64,000 nucleotides of DNA from Peptoniphilus_A harei_B (GCA_032560695.1 JAWGHR010000003.1:62001-126000), one strand, 5' to 3'. Counted from the first letter of the stretch, positions 1-8,727 are shown. The notes: generated by a model not told the origin, from the sequence alone. A program made the numbers and translations.

Positions 1-1
1 A

Positions 2-1348
2 GACCTGCTCCTACTTGACGAGCCAACCAACCACTTGGACATCGGGGCCATCTCTTGGCTGGAAAAATACTTAAAGGACATTGACAAGGCTGTCATCATA
101 ATCTCTCACGACAGGTACTTCTTAAACAACATTGTCTCCAAGATTGTCCTCTTAGAAAATGGGGCAACTAAAACTTACAAGGGCAACTACGACAACTATA
201 TGAGGCAGAGGAAGAAGGACTTCGAAGTCTTAAAGAGGCAATACGAGGACCAGCAAAAGGAAATCAAGAGACAGGAAGAAATTATAAAGAGGTACATGAA
301 CCTTGGCCGTGACAGGTTTATCAAGCAGGGCAAGAGCCGTAAGAAGATGCTAGATAAGATGCAGAGGATTGAGATGCCAACTTCCAACAAGAAGACCAAT
401 CTCCACTTCACTCCCAAGAAGACTTCGGGAAGAGACGTCTTGGAGATCAAGGATCTTGCAAAGTCCTTTGGCGACCACCAAGTCTTCAAAGGTCTCAATG
501 CCTTTGTCTACAAAAACGACAAGATTGGCCTCATTGGTCCCAACGGTGTGGGCAAGTCCACCTTATTTAAGATTATTGCCGGAGAAACTTCTCCAAGTTC
601 TGGAGAAATTAAACTTGGGTCTAATGTGGATGTTGCATTTTTCTACCAAGAGCTTGACAACCTAAGCCTAGACAAGACTGTCATGGATGAAATTTGGGAC
701 GAGTTCCCAAAGCTTGAGCACTTCCAAATTAGGAAGTACCTGGCAGAATTTCTCTTTGTGGGTGACGACATCTTCAAGACCATTGACGAGCTTTCGGGTG
801 GAGAGCGTGGAAGGTTATCCCTTTTAAAAATTATGCTAAAGGGTGCAAACTTCCTTGTCCTTGACGAGCCTACCAACCACTTGGACATTGACTCCAAGGA
901 AATCCTTGAAGACGCCCTCTTAAAATACGAGGGAACTGTCCTATCTATCTCCCACGACAGGTACTTTTTAAATAAGACTGTTGATAAGATTTTTGAGATG
1001 ACTGAGTCTGGTATCAACACCTTCCTTGGCAACTACGATTATTATCTTGAAAAGACTACAGAAGTGGAGTCTGATGACGAAGACTACAAGTCCAGGACAG
1101 AAATTGAAAGAGAAAAGCGTGAAGAGCGAGAAGAACGCAAAAAAAATAAGGCCCTTCGCAAGGAAAAAGAAAAAATTGAAAAAGAGATTTCAACATTAGA
1201 AGAAAAGTTATCCACAATTGACTCAAAACTTGCAGACTCTAACACTTACAGCGATTATCAACTAGCCAGTGATTTATCAATAGAGCGTGAAAGCCTTGCA
1301 AATACTCTAGAAGAGCTTTATGAAAAGTGGATGGAACTTGAGGGCTGA
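2..1348 (+). CDS. ABC-F family ATPase, 5'-truncated by the window edge
   Basis: Soluble tandem-ATPase of the ABC-F family, which acts on ribosomes rather than in membranes. The frame is already open at base 2 and begins inside the Walker B of the first ATPase domain (LLLLDEPTNHLD), so the N-terminal half lies outside the window. A charged linker follows, then the second domain with Walker A GPNGVGKST (near 537-563), signature LSGGERGR (near 788-811) and Walker B LVLDEPTNHLD (near 850-884). The last ~90 residues are a Lys/Glu-rich coiled coil, as in the Uup/YdiF branch. No membrane segments are present. Family is certain; subfamily and exact role (translation factor or antibiotic protection) cannot be fixed from this half. 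Confidence 0.93.
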   Translation, partial: DLLLLDEPTNHLDIGAISWLEKYLKDIDKAVIIISHDRYFLNNIVSKIVLLENGATKTYKGNYDNYMRQRKKDFEVLKRQYEDQQKEIKRQEEIIKRYMNLGRDRFIKQGKSRKKMLDKMQRIEMPTSNKKTNLHFTPKKTSGRDVLEIKDLAKSFGDHQVFKGLNAFVYKNDKIGLIGPNGVGKSTLFKIIAGETSPSSGEIKLGSNVDVAFFYQELDNLSLDKTVMDEIWDEFPKLEHFQIRKYLAEFLFVGDDIFKTIDELSGGERGRLSLLKIMLKGANFLVLDEPTNHLDIDSKEILEDALLKYEGTVLSISHDRYFLNKTVDKIFEMTESGINTFLGNYDYYLEKTTEVESDDEDYKSRTEIEREKREEREERKKNKALRKEKEKIEKEISTLEEKLSTIDSKLADSNTYSDYQLASDLSIERESLANTLEELYEKWMELEG

Positions 1349-1602
1349 TAAAAATCTTATCAAGTTTCTTTCCACAAGCCTACTTGTGATATAGACTTTA
1401 TCCCCAGCTTTATCCACATTATCCACAAGGATATGAACATTTGTCTTGAAAAGTTCTGCACATTTCATGCACATTTTGAAAAAATTATCATAAAACAAGA
1501 AAAATTTGTAAATTTACAAGAATTTTAAGGGGATTTTATAAAATTTATACAATCTTATCCACAATTTCATAAAAGTTATCAACTTTTGTGGGTAAAAAAA
1601 GA
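1349..1602. promoter_or_regulatory. cluster of DnaA boxes in A+T-rich DNA
   Basis: This gene-free stretch carries three exact TTATCCACA boxes on the + strand (1410-1418, directly abutting 1419-1427, and 1555-1563). Close relatives lie at 1398-1406 (TTATCCCCA), 1454-1462 (TTCTGCACA), 1465-1473 (TCATGCACA), 1368-1376 (CTTTCCACA) and, inverted, 1587-1595. Between the two groups is very A+T-rich DNA (1480-1555). Box clustering beside an A+T-rich stretch is the layout of a replication origin. The flanking genes, however, are convergent and are not the usual origin neighbours (dnaA, rpmH), so a DnaA-titrating or reactivating locus is equally possible. Confidence 0.6.
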
Positions 1603-1630
1603 AAAGAGCTAAGAAAAAGCTCTTTTTTTT
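1603..1630. terminator. bidirectional intrinsic terminator
   Basis: Eight-base stem AAAGAGCT (1603-1610) with AGCTCTTT (1618-1625), followed by a T run on the + strand and preceded by an A run that serves the - strand. It separates the convergent ABC-F gene and the racemase-family gene. Confidence 0.8.
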
Positions 1631-1665
1631 GTGTAATTTTTCAATTTTCTGTGGATTGTTTGTCT

Positions 1666-2304
1666 TTAAAGTCTTTTTATCATGTCTTCTGCCGGGTCCA
1701 AGATTTCTATATCTGTCAATTTTTTAAATTCCTCTTTCATGTAGGGGAAGTGGGTGCAGGCAAGGATAATTCCATGAGGCCTTTCTTCCATCTTGTTAAA
1801 AAAGTTAAAGAGGTCTCTTAGTCCAAGTTTCTTTACAATTTCTTCTGTGGCAGTTTTCTTTTCGATTTCTTCAACAAGACTTAGGATCCCAATAGAAATT
1901 GTGTCCCTAAAATTCTTTTGGCAAAGAAGGGCATCAACTCCATGGGCTGATTTTGAGTTTGCTGCAAGGATAATTAACTTTTTATACTTAGAGTCCAGTT
2001 CCTTATAAAAATCCAAGGGAGTGATAATTTGGATGTCCTGGCGGCGAGATAAGTCCCCTAGATCTATTGATGCTGAAAGTGAATTGCAGTAGATAAAAAT
2101 TTTCTCTGCACCAGACTTTTTTGCATCTACAATTTTTTCTTCAACAAGTCTTGTGAGTTCTTCTCTTGAATAATATTGAAGTAGGGACTGGTCCTTGGGG
2201 TTCTTGGAAATGGGATAGGGTAAGGTTTCAAATCCCCTCTCCCTCAAGAGGTCTACTCCCATCCTTGTGTCTTCATGAGTTCCTGCGAATACTCCAACTT
2301 TCAT
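1666..2304 (-). CDS. Asp/Glu racemase-family protein (MurI-like, short)
   Basis: Member of the cofactor-independent Asp/Glu racemase superfamily that includes glutamate racemase MurI. Both catalytic cysteine motifs are visible: YCNSLSAS with Cys73 and ACTHFPYM with Cys183, matching the MurI CNT/CTH pair. At 212 residues it is some 50 shorter than typical MurI (about 265), and the N-terminal GVFAGTHEDT replaces the usual GVFDSGVGG glycine loop. Substrate may therefore not be glutamate. It sits 4 bases downstream of the lipid kinase gene and is almost certainly co-transcribed with it. Family assignment is firm, cell-wall D-glutamate supply is an inference. Confidence 0.75.
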   Translation of the reverse strand: MKVGVFAGTHEDTRMGVDLLRERGFETLPYPISKNPKDQSLLQYYSREELTRLVEEKIVDAKKSGAEKIFIYCNSLSASIDLGDLSRRQDIQIITPLDFYKELDSKYKKLIILAANSKSAHGVDALLCQKNFRDTISIGILSLVEEIEKKTATEEIVKKLGLRDLFNFFNKMEERPHGIILACTHFPYMKEEFKKLTDIEILDPAEDMIKRL

Positions 2305-2308
2305 CTTC

Positions 2309-3190
2309 TCACTCCTTAAAATAAATCCACTTTAAAGCCTTGGGCAAGACCTTGTAGTCTATCTCTCTTGCCCTATAAATTTCTCCGTCAATGTTATATA
2401 AAAATTCTCGGTCCGATGAAATCACTCCAGACCTTGTAATGATTTCTCTAACTCCAGGCTTTCCTAGGTGGGTCCCCTTCCGATAAGATAAAAATAATTT
2501 TATTATACCCATTGGTCCCATCTCATGAGCCAAGATTAGGTTCAAAAGACCATCATCAAGCCTTCCCCTTGGCGAGGGATTAAATCCATTTCCATAATAG
2601 GACCCGTTGCAAAGGGCAGATACCAAAAATCTCCCCTTGATTTCTCTTTCTGTATTATCCTCGTCCCTATAAGAAATTTTTAAATTTACAATTTCTAAGT
2701 TTGCCACACTCTTTATGACCCCGTAGAGGTAGGCAAGCTTGCCTGATATATTCTTCCTCTTCATGAGGTCATAGACATACTTCAAGACATTGGTGTCAAA
2801 GCCAAGGCTGGTTACATTTATGCAAGTCTTTCCATTTACTTCTATTAAATCAATAGGAGAGATTTCATAGTTTAAAATATTTGAAAGATCAAAGGGCTTG
2901 AAATTCTTGGAAAAGTCGTTGCCCGTTCCACCTGGCACAAGTCCAAGGGCTGTCTCGCTTCCCCTTAAAACACTAGCAACTTCTGATAAGGCGCCGTCTC
3001 CTCCCTTTATAAAGAGAAGGTCGCCGCCACTATCCCTAAAGTCCTCTGCAAAAGAGATTGTGTCCCCGGGTTTTTCTGTAATTTTAATTTCATCTTCCTT
3101 AAAATATTTTAAAAGTTCCCTCTCAAAGTTTTTGTCACGGCCCCTGCCAGACTTGGAACTTATTATAAATAATTTTTTCATATTCATCAC
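2309..3190 (-). CDS. diacylglycerol/lipid kinase family protein
   Basis: DagK/YegS-type lipid kinase that would phosphorylate diacylglycerol or a related lipid at the inner face of the membrane. The catalytic-domain hallmarks are present: GGDGA at residues 63-67 (the common form is GGDGT) and PGGTGNDF at 86-93. The length of 293 matches the family. The start is ambiguous: ATG codons at 3190, 3187 and 3181 all follow only weak Shine-Dalgarno sequence, while a TATAAT-like -10 lies just upstream on the - strand. It is the first gene of a two-gene unit with the racemase-family gene. Recycling diacylglycerol from lipoteichoic acid synthesis would fit the LtaS-like gene nearby, but that link is inference. 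Confidence 0.85.
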   Translation of the reverse strand: MMNMKKLFIISSKSGRGRDKNFERELLKYFKEDEIKITEKPGDTISFAEDFRDSGGDLLFIKGGDGALSEVASVLRGSETALGLVPGGTGNDFSKNFKPFDLSNILNYEISPIDLIEVNGKTCINVTSLGFDTNVLKYVYDLMKRKNISGKLAYLYGVIKSVANLEIVNLKISYRDEDNTEREIKGRFLVSALCNGSYYGNGFNPSPRGRLDDGLLNLILAHEMGPMGIIKLFLSYRKGTHLGKPGVREIITRSGVISSDREFLYNIDGEIYRAREIDYKVLPKALKWIYFKE

Positions 3191-3271
3191 TTGTATTTTA
3201 TTATAGTAAATCTTTAAATGTTTTCCAATAATCTCTCATCAAATTGGGTAAGAAAGCCTTGGAGGGATATT

Positions 3272-4108
3272 ATGAAATGGCAAGGTAGAAGAAAAAGTTC
3301 AAATGTCTCCAGGTCTAGGGGTGGCGGCGTTGCCCTTGGTGGCGGAGGACTTATTATTGCACTTATAGTTTTTTTAATAACAGGAAGTCCAAGAGATGCT
3401 ATTAGGTCAGGTCTTGGAGGTGGAGCCCAAAACTCTCAACAGGAATACCAACTGTCTGATAGAGAGCAAACTCTCTACGATTATTCATCAGTTGTCTTGG
3501 CTGACACCGAAGATGCTTGGCACGAAATTTTAGAAAAAGAAGGAATAAAGTATAGGGAGCCCAAGATGGAAATCTTTAAGGGCCAAGTGAAAAGTGGTTG
3601 CGGGATTGCCAACTCAGGCATGGGACCCTTCTACTGCTCACGTGATGAGACTATCTATATGGACCTTTCCTTTTACGACTCACTCATAAGGGACTTTGGG
3701 GCTGACGAGGGAGACTTTATCCTCTCCTATGTAATTAGTCACGAGGTTGGTCACCATGTCCAAGAAGTCACTGGCATCATGAAACAGTACCAAGAGCTTG
3801 CTAGTCAGATGTCTGAAGAAGAGAGAAATGCCCTAACAGTTAGGCTTGAACTTCAAGCAGATTACCTGGCAGGCGTTGTGGCAAGATACCAAAAGGACAA
3901 GGGCTATCTTGACCCAGGCGACATTGAAGAGGCAGTATCAGCTGCTTGGTCCATTGGTGACGACACAATCCAAAAGAAGGCCCAAGGCTATGTAAGGCCA
4001 GAGTCCTTTACCCACGGTTCCAGTGAAGCAAGAGTTCGTTGGTTCAAGAAAGGTTACGAGGCTGGCGACTTATCAGAATGGGATACCTTTAACAGAAAAA
4101 GTATATAA
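3272..4108 (+). CDS. neutral zinc metallopeptidase (YpfJ family)
   Basis: Membrane-anchored metallopeptidase of the YpfJ/KPN_02809 family. The start at 3272 is chosen because GGAGGG lies at 3261-3266; the longer frame from 3218 has no ribosome-binding site. After a basic, Gly-rich N-terminus (RSRGGGVALGGGG) there is one membrane segment near residues 28-45, then the periplasm-like or external domain with the zinc motif HEVGHH at 157-162 and the downstream metal-ligand region ELQADYLAG. Cysteines in SGCGIANSGMGPFYC are typical of the family. Substrate is unknown in all members I recall. Closed by the terminator at 4115. Confidence 0.9.
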   Translation: MKWQGRRKSSNVSRSRGGGVALGGGGLIIALIVFLITGSPRDAIRSGLGGGAQNSQQEYQLSDREQTLYDYSSVVLADTEDAWHEILEKEGIKYREPKMEIFKGQVKSGCGIANSGMGPFYCSRDETIYMDLSFYDSLIRDFGADEGDFILSYVISHEVGHHVQEVTGIMKQYQELASQMSEEERNALTVRLELQADYLAGVVARYQKDKGYLDPGDIEEAVSAAWSIGDDTIQKKAQGYVRPESFTHGSSEARVRWFKKGYEAGDLSEWDTFNRKSI

Positions 4109-4114
4109 AGTCAT

Positions 4115-4138
4115 ACCAGCCTAAGGGCTGGTTTTTTC
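4115..4138 (+). terminator. intrinsic terminator
   Basis: Stem ACCAGCC/GGGCTGGT with a short TAA loop followed by TTTTTT, immediately after the metallopeptidase stop codon. Confidence 0.85.
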
Positions 4139-4202
4139 TTGCTTAAAAATCTTTCTTATTTTATAATTTCCTTAAGCTTATTATTAAGGAGAAGAGGACC
4201 TC

Positions 4203-6020
4203 ATGGAAAAACACTATAAAAATCTTACAAAAACTTTATTTTTTATTATAAATCTTTTTTTCTATAAGACTTCTCTGGGAAGCCCCACAAGTGACAAGGG
4301 ACTTTACATATTAATTATTTCTATTATCTTGACAGGTCGTCTCGACTATATCCTTTTAAATCTCTATCCCAAGAAAAAATATAAATACACTGTGGTGGGC
4401 TTAATTGTATTTTTAAAGATTGGCCTCTCCATTTACTTTAGGGAGTTCCATTCCTTTGATATCTTTGGCAGACTTGGGCTTGCAAGAGAAGCTGGTGGAG
4501 TCCTTCCAGTTATCTTTAAGGACTTTTCTCCTGCCTACTTCCTCATGATTTTAGCTGGCCTAGGACTTGCCTATTTAATAAATAAATATTATTGGGAAGA
4601 AGACTTTAATAAAGAAAGATTTTATAAGGACCTTGGAGCATTTTTTGCACTTCTCATCTTACCTGGACTTTTTATAAAACCCCTAAGGGGAACAGAAGTC
4701 TACACTTCAACTTTTTTATCTCCCCTTTACACGAGAGTGGAAGCCAGACAAGATGCCAGGTCCCTAGAAAAGACTGACATAAAAAAATACTTTAGCTTTC
4801 AAGAGATTAAGGACAATGAATTTACAGGACTTGCCAAGGACAAAAATATAATTTTCATCCAATGCGAGTCCCTGCAAAATGCCGTAGTCAATAGAACTTA
4901 TAACGGAGAAGAGGTGACTCCCTTCCTAAACTCCTTGATAAAGAAGAAGGGTTCTATCTATTTTAATAATTATTTTGAACTCCTTGGCTTTGGCAACACA
5001 TCTGATGCAGAGTTTGTATCCATGACTTCTGTCTATCCTACTCTTGACGGCCAGGCCTATTCTGTCTACAAGGACAAAAAAACTTATGGACTGCCAAAAA
5101 TTGCCAAAAAAATGGGCTACGAGACCCTGGCCATGCACGGCAACACAGGCAAGTTTTATGACAGGGAAGAAATATATAAGGGCTTCGACTTCGATAGGAT
5201 TTATCTTGGGGAGACTTATGACCAGACTGACCAAGTCATGATGGGCCTATCAGACAAGTCCTTCTTCAACCAATCCTTTGACAAGATAAAAGAAGTTGAC
5301 CATGAAGGCAAAAAGTTTTTCGCCCTTATGGTTACCTTGACAACCCACACTCCCTACAATCTGCCAGACAACTTGCGTGAGATCCCAAAAGAAAATGATG
5401 ATAAAACGGACTTCGTCTACGATTATATTTCCTGTGCCCGCTACACCGACAGGGCCATGGAAGAATTTTTTGACAAGCTAGAAAAATCTGGAATCTTAGA
5501 TAAGACTGTCATAGTTATTTACGGAGACCACCACGCCTACACACTTAACAAGGAAAAGGACAGAGAGTCCATGGAGAGGTGGCTGGGACGAGAAATCTAT
5601 TACGACGACATGATGAACATCCCACTAGTCATCCATGTCCCTGGATTTAATAAAAATATTACAAGACACAGTGTTGGCTCACAGCTTGACCTCTATCCCA
5701 CTATTTTAAATCTCATGGGCTGGGACAGAAAAGAAATCCCTACATTTGGTATTGACCTGCTTGGCTGGGGTAAGGAAATATATAACAACGCTGTACATCC
5801 CCAAACCTACCTCTTAAAGGGTTCTTATATAAATAGGGACCAGGTCTTTGAATATTCTCGTGACGGAGTTTTTGAAAACTCAAGATTGATTGACAGGAAG
5901 ACGAGAAAGCCCCTTCCCCTCGAGGAGGCAAAGAAGGAATCAGACTGGGCAAAAATATGTATCGACTACTGCAAGAACTTAATGACTAATGACAACTTAA
6001 TAGAGATTGTAAAAAAATAA
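4203..6020 (+). CDS. LTA synthase-like sulfatase-fold membrane protein
   Basis: Relative of lipoteichoic acid synthase LtaS, which polymerises glycerol phosphate from phosphatidylglycerol on the outer membrane face. The first ~160 residues hold about five hydrophobic segments; the rest is the extracellular alkaline-phosphatase/sulfatase domain. Family motifs are in order: IFIQCESLQN (metal-binding Glu), LLGFGNTSDAEF with the nucleophile-equivalent Thr266, MHGNTGKFYDR, and VIYGDHHAY (metal-binding Asp-His). The length of 605 fits LtaS (about 640). The start has AAGGAGAAGAGG upstream. It is convergent with the DUF368 gene. Whether it is the main LTA synthase or a primase/side-chain enzyme cannot be told. 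Confidence 0.88.
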   Translation: MEKHYKNLTKTLFFIINLFFYKTSLGSPTSDKGLYILIISIILTGRLDYILLNLYPKKKYKYTVVGLIVFLKIGLSIYFREFHSFDIFGRLGLAREAGGVLPVIFKDFSPAYFLMILAGLGLAYLINKYYWEEDFNKERFYKDLGAFFALLILPGLFIKPLRGTEVYTSTFLSPLYTRVEARQDARSLEKTDIKKYFSFQEIKDNEFTGLAKDKNIIFIQCESLQNAVVNRTYNGEEVTPFLNSLIKKKGSIYFNNYFELLGFGNTSDAEFVSMTSVYPTLDGQAYSVYKDKKTYGLPKIAKKMGYETLAMHGNTGKFYDREEIYKGFDFDRIYLGETYDQTDQVMMGLSDKSFFNQSFDKIKEVDHEGKKFFALMVTLTTHTPYNLPDNLREIPKENDDKTDFVYDYISCARYTDRAMEEFFDKLEKSGILDKTVIVIYGDHHAYTLNKEKDRESMERWLGREIYYDDMMNIPLVIHVPGFNKNITRHSVGSQLDLYPTILNLMGWDRKEIPTFGIDLLGWGKEIYNNAVHPQTYLLKGSYINRDQVFEYSRDGVFENSRLIDRKTRKPLPLEEAKKESDWAKICIDYCKNLMTNDNLIEIVKK

Positions 6021-6050
6021 GAAGGCTGATTAATGACCAGTCTTCTTTTC
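6021..6050. terminator. terminator between convergent genes
   Basis: Stem GAAGGCTG (6021-6028) with CAGTCTTC (one G-T wobble), then TTTTCTTCTTT. Its 3' side lies inside the end of the DUF368 gene, so it mainly serves the LtaS-like gene. Confidence 0.65.
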
Positions 6051-6923
6051 TTCTTTAAGTCTTAATATTCTAATGATTTCTAAAATAAACAAGATTAAAA
6101 TTCCCAAGAAAAATCCAGGGATTGAAAAATTATATAAATTTAATGGTGGATTTCCCCCAAGAGTTGTGGGGCCCATGACAATTGCATAAAGAGACCCTAT
6201 TATCATGCCAAGGATAAGGTAGATCATCTTGTCTCGGTTCTTCCTCAGCCTCTCTCTTATAATCCTTATGGACATAAAAATTCCAAAGAAGACCCCAAGT
6301 GCCATGACAATAATTGGCATAAGCTTGTCGAAGTTAAACCTCATGACCTCTCCCAGGGCTTCAACCACGGGTATGTAAACTCCCGCTATGAGAAGGATTG
6401 ATGAGCCAGAAATCCCTGGCAAGACCATGGCAGAGATGGCAATCCCACCTGCTAGAAAGAGATAGATGTAGTCAAAGACATTGGGATTAACCAAGTCGAA
6501 GTCCCCAATAAATTTGGAATTTCCCCTAAAGATCACCAAGAGAACAACGATGATAAGGCCAAGAAAGATAAAATAAAAGTCTTCTTTATTATCCCTTAAA
6601 ATCTTTATCTCGCTGGCAATTAAAAAGGGAAGGGACATTAGGGTTAGGCCGAGAAAGACTGAAGTCATAAAGTAAATTTCCCTTTGAAAAAGTTCTGATA
6701 AGAAAAAAATACTCAACAAGAGGCCAAAGAACCAACCTAGTCCAAGATTAAAAAGATACTTAAAGGCTTGTCTCCTCTCTTCTCCTTGACCTCCAAAAAA
6801 TTCGTGTAAGCTATCTATAAATTTATCATAAAAACCTAGGATGAAGGCAAGGGTTCCCCCGCTGACTCCAGGCACAGAGTCGGCTATTGCCATGACTATC
6901 CCGTGAAAAAAATTAATTAACAT
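6030..6923 (-). CDS. DUF368 membrane protein, PopT-type undecaprenyl-phosphate translocase
   Basis: Polytopic membrane protein of the DUF368 family, members of which (PopT) flip undecaprenyl phosphate back across the membrane for reuse in wall polymer synthesis. The paired family signatures are present: ADSVPGVSGGT near residues 14-24 and VLPGISGSS near 168-176, each in a re-entrant/hairpin setting, with about eight other hydrophobic segments over 297 residues. GGAGG sits four bases before the ATG. A ~50-codon piece of a second copy of this gene survives at 9600-9752. The convergent neighbour is the LtaS-like synthase, so both genes concern lipid carriers of wall polymers. Confidence 0.9.
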   Translation of the reverse strand: MLINFFHGIVMAIADSVPGVSGGTLAFILGFYDKFIDSLHEFFGGQGEERRQAFKYLFNLGLGWFFGLLLSIFFLSELFQREIYFMTSVFLGLTLMSLPFLIASEIKILRDNKEDFYFIFLGLIIVVLLVIFRGNSKFIGDFDLVNPNVFDYIYLFLAGGIAISAMVLPGISGSSILLIAGVYIPVVEALGEVMRFNFDKLMPIIVMALGVFFGIFMSIRIIRERLRKNRDKMIYLILGMIIGSLYAIVMGPTTLGGNPPLNLYNFSIPGFFLGILILFILEIIRILRLKEEKKTGH

Positions 6924-7109
6924 AAATCCTCCATTTATCTATGATAACATTTAATTGTGAGAAATATTTTTATATGGGGAAATTTTACAAATTTTTAATA
7001 TTCTTTATCAAATTAAATCTTTATCCTTTAAAATTGTTTTCAAGAGGTCTATAATGATAAACAAGAAAAACTTTTATAGACTAGATAAAATTTGACAAGG
7101 AGGATAAGC

Positions 7110-7265
7110 ATGAAAAACAAGAAATTTTTAGGGAGTTTAATAAGCATACTTCTTGGACTGGGACTTGTTACTTACACAAAGGACCCCTTCTTAAGCTTCT
7201 TTATCTATATCTGCCTTGTTGCTGTCTACAAGTTAATAGAAGCTTTGATTTTAGAAGCTAAATAA
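7110..7265 (+). CDS. small membrane protein, 51 residues
   Basis: Short ORF below usual length cut-offs. ATG at 7110 follows AAGGAGGA with 5-6 bases spacing, and the stop at 7265 is followed at once by an intrinsic terminator, so it is a complete one-gene unit. The product starts MKNKKFLGSL, has a hydrophobic stretch at about residues 7-21 and a second at about 27-48, and ends in LEAK. Two membrane-spanning segments are likely. I recognise no family. The complete signal set (strong ribosome-binding site, terminator) makes expression likely. Confidence 0.6.
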   Translation: MKNKKFLGSLISILLGLGLVTYTKDPFLSFFIYICLVAVYKLIEALILEAK

Positions 7266-7270
7266 AGTCT

Positions 7271-7296
7271 AGAGGCTCAACAGAGTCTCTTTTTAT
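7271..7296 (+). terminator. intrinsic terminator
   Basis: Stem AGAGGCTC/GAGTCTCT with an AACA loop and one G-T pair, followed by TTTTATTT. It closes the 51-codon gene. Confidence 0.75.
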
Positions 7297-7364
7297 TTGA
7301 TTAAATTTAATAAATATTTTCTAATAATGGGTATAATATGCCTAACAAAATTTTAGGAGGAAAT

Positions 7365-8714
7365 ATGAAGAACATAAACGTAGACGAACCTGTAGCAAAT
7401 CTCATTGAAAAATTTCCATATTTAAAAAACATTTTAAAGGATTTAGGTTTTATTGAAATTACAAATCCCATAGCCCTTTCTACTGTTGGAAAAATGGTTT
7501 CAATAAAAAAAGGAGCCAAAATAAAAAATATAGACTTGGATTTAATTAAAGAGAAGTTGAGAGAAGAAGGCTTTAATCTAGTTGATGTTGAAAATGTAAG
7601 TGATGATACCAAAGAAGATAATGATAGACTTAGTCTCTTAAAATCCTATATCGAAAGACTTTCTAAGGGCGAAGACTTGGAAGCTGTTAGAAGTGATTTT
7701 GTAAAAAATTTTAAGGATGTCTCTTCAAAGGAAATAGTTGATGCTGAACAAGAACTAATTATGAGTGGCCTTCCTCTAGAAAAAGTACAAAAACTTTGTG
7801 ACATACATTCTGCACTTTTCCACGAAAGTAATATTGTAGATGAGAGTCAAAAGGATTTGGAAAAAATTCCAGGTCATCCTCTAAATATCCTAAGTGCAGA
7901 AAATAAAAAAATTAAATTTTTGGCAGACGAAGTCAAAAATAGCAAAGACAAGTTAGCTAAGATAAGAGAACTTTTAAAAATAAATTCTCATTACGGCAAA
8001 AAGGCTGGACTCATTTATCCCCTTTTGAAAACTAAATATGATATTATTGGTCCCAGTGATGTTATGTGGGCTGTCGATGATGAAATAAGAAGTGACCTGT
8101 CACGTATTGTAAAAACAAATTCTTATAATGAGGAAAACTTAAATAAGGTTTTAGATAGGATCTATGAAATGATATATAAGGAAGAGAATATCCTCTTCCC
8201 CCTTTTAAAAGAAAACTTCACAGAAGAAGAGTGGAATAAAATCTATGGCGACTTCGGAGAATATGGACTAGACCTAGTGGATGATGTACCCCTTTGGAAG
8301 GACTACAAACCCAAAGAAATCCTACCAAAGGAAGAAAATTCTTATGGAAGTCTTGAATTCGAAACTGGAAGTTTAAAGATAAAGGAAGCCCTTCAAATTT
8401 TTAGGACCATTGATGTCGAGCTAACCTTTATAGATAAGGATGACTTCGTTAGATATTATTCCGAGGGAAAGGACAAAATTTTTCCTAGACCTAAGTCTTG
8501 TTTAAATAGAGATGTAGCTTCTTGTCATCCTCCAAAAGTTGTGCCAATGGTAAAGTCCTTGCTTGATGATTTTAAGAGCAAGAAGAGAGATCGTTTAGTT
8601 ATATGTAAAGACATTAAGGGAAAGAAAATCTTAGTTAAGTACCTTGCAGTTTATGATGAAGCTGGTGATTATATGGGTACTTTGGAAACAGTTGAGGACA
8701 TAAGCCAATACTAA
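7365..8714 (+). CDS. DUF1858-DUF438-hemerythrin-PAS protein
   Basis: Cytosolic four-part protein. From the N-terminus: a DUF1858-like domain (about residues 1-70), a DUF438 domain (about 80-150), a hemerythrin-like HHE helical bundle (about 155-290, with His in DIHSALFHES, PGHPLNIL and HYGKKAG as likely iron ligands), and a C-terminal PAS domain (about 325-449). Proteins of this make-up are common in anaerobes and are thought to sense or handle oxygen, NO or iron; the role here is inference. ATG at 7365 is preceded by AGGAGG at 7355-7360 and a TATAAT at 7332-7337. It forms a single-gene unit ending in the terminator at 8728. Confidence 0.88.
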   Translation: MKNINVDEPVANLIEKFPYLKNILKDLGFIEITNPIALSTVGKMVSIKKGAKIKNIDLDLIKEKLREEGFNLVDVENVSDDTKEDNDRLSLLKSYIERLSKGEDLEAVRSDFVKNFKDVSSKEIVDAEQELIMSGLPLEKVQKLCDIHSALFHESNIVDESQKDLEKIPGHPLNILSAENKKIKFLADEVKNSKDKLAKIRELLKINSHYGKKAGLIYPLLKTKYDIIGPSDVMWAVDDEIRSDLSRIVKTNSYNEENLNKVLDRIYEMIYKEENILFPLLKENFTEEEWNKIYGDFGEYGLDLVDDVPLWKDYKPKEILPKEENSYGSLEFETGSLKIKEALQIFRTIDVELTFIDKDDFVRYYSEGKDKIFPRPKSCLNRDVASCHPPKVVPMVKSLLDDFKSKKRDRLVICKDIKGKKILVKYLAVYDEAGDYMGTLETVEDISQY

Positions 8715-8727
8715 TGAAATGAAAAAA

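Noticed and set aside
1349..1665. Calling this stretch oriC outright
   Set aside because: The boxes are convincing but the neighbouring genes converge on it, dnaA is not seen, and gene direction to the right does not fit leading-strand bias from here. Left as a DnaA-box cluster.
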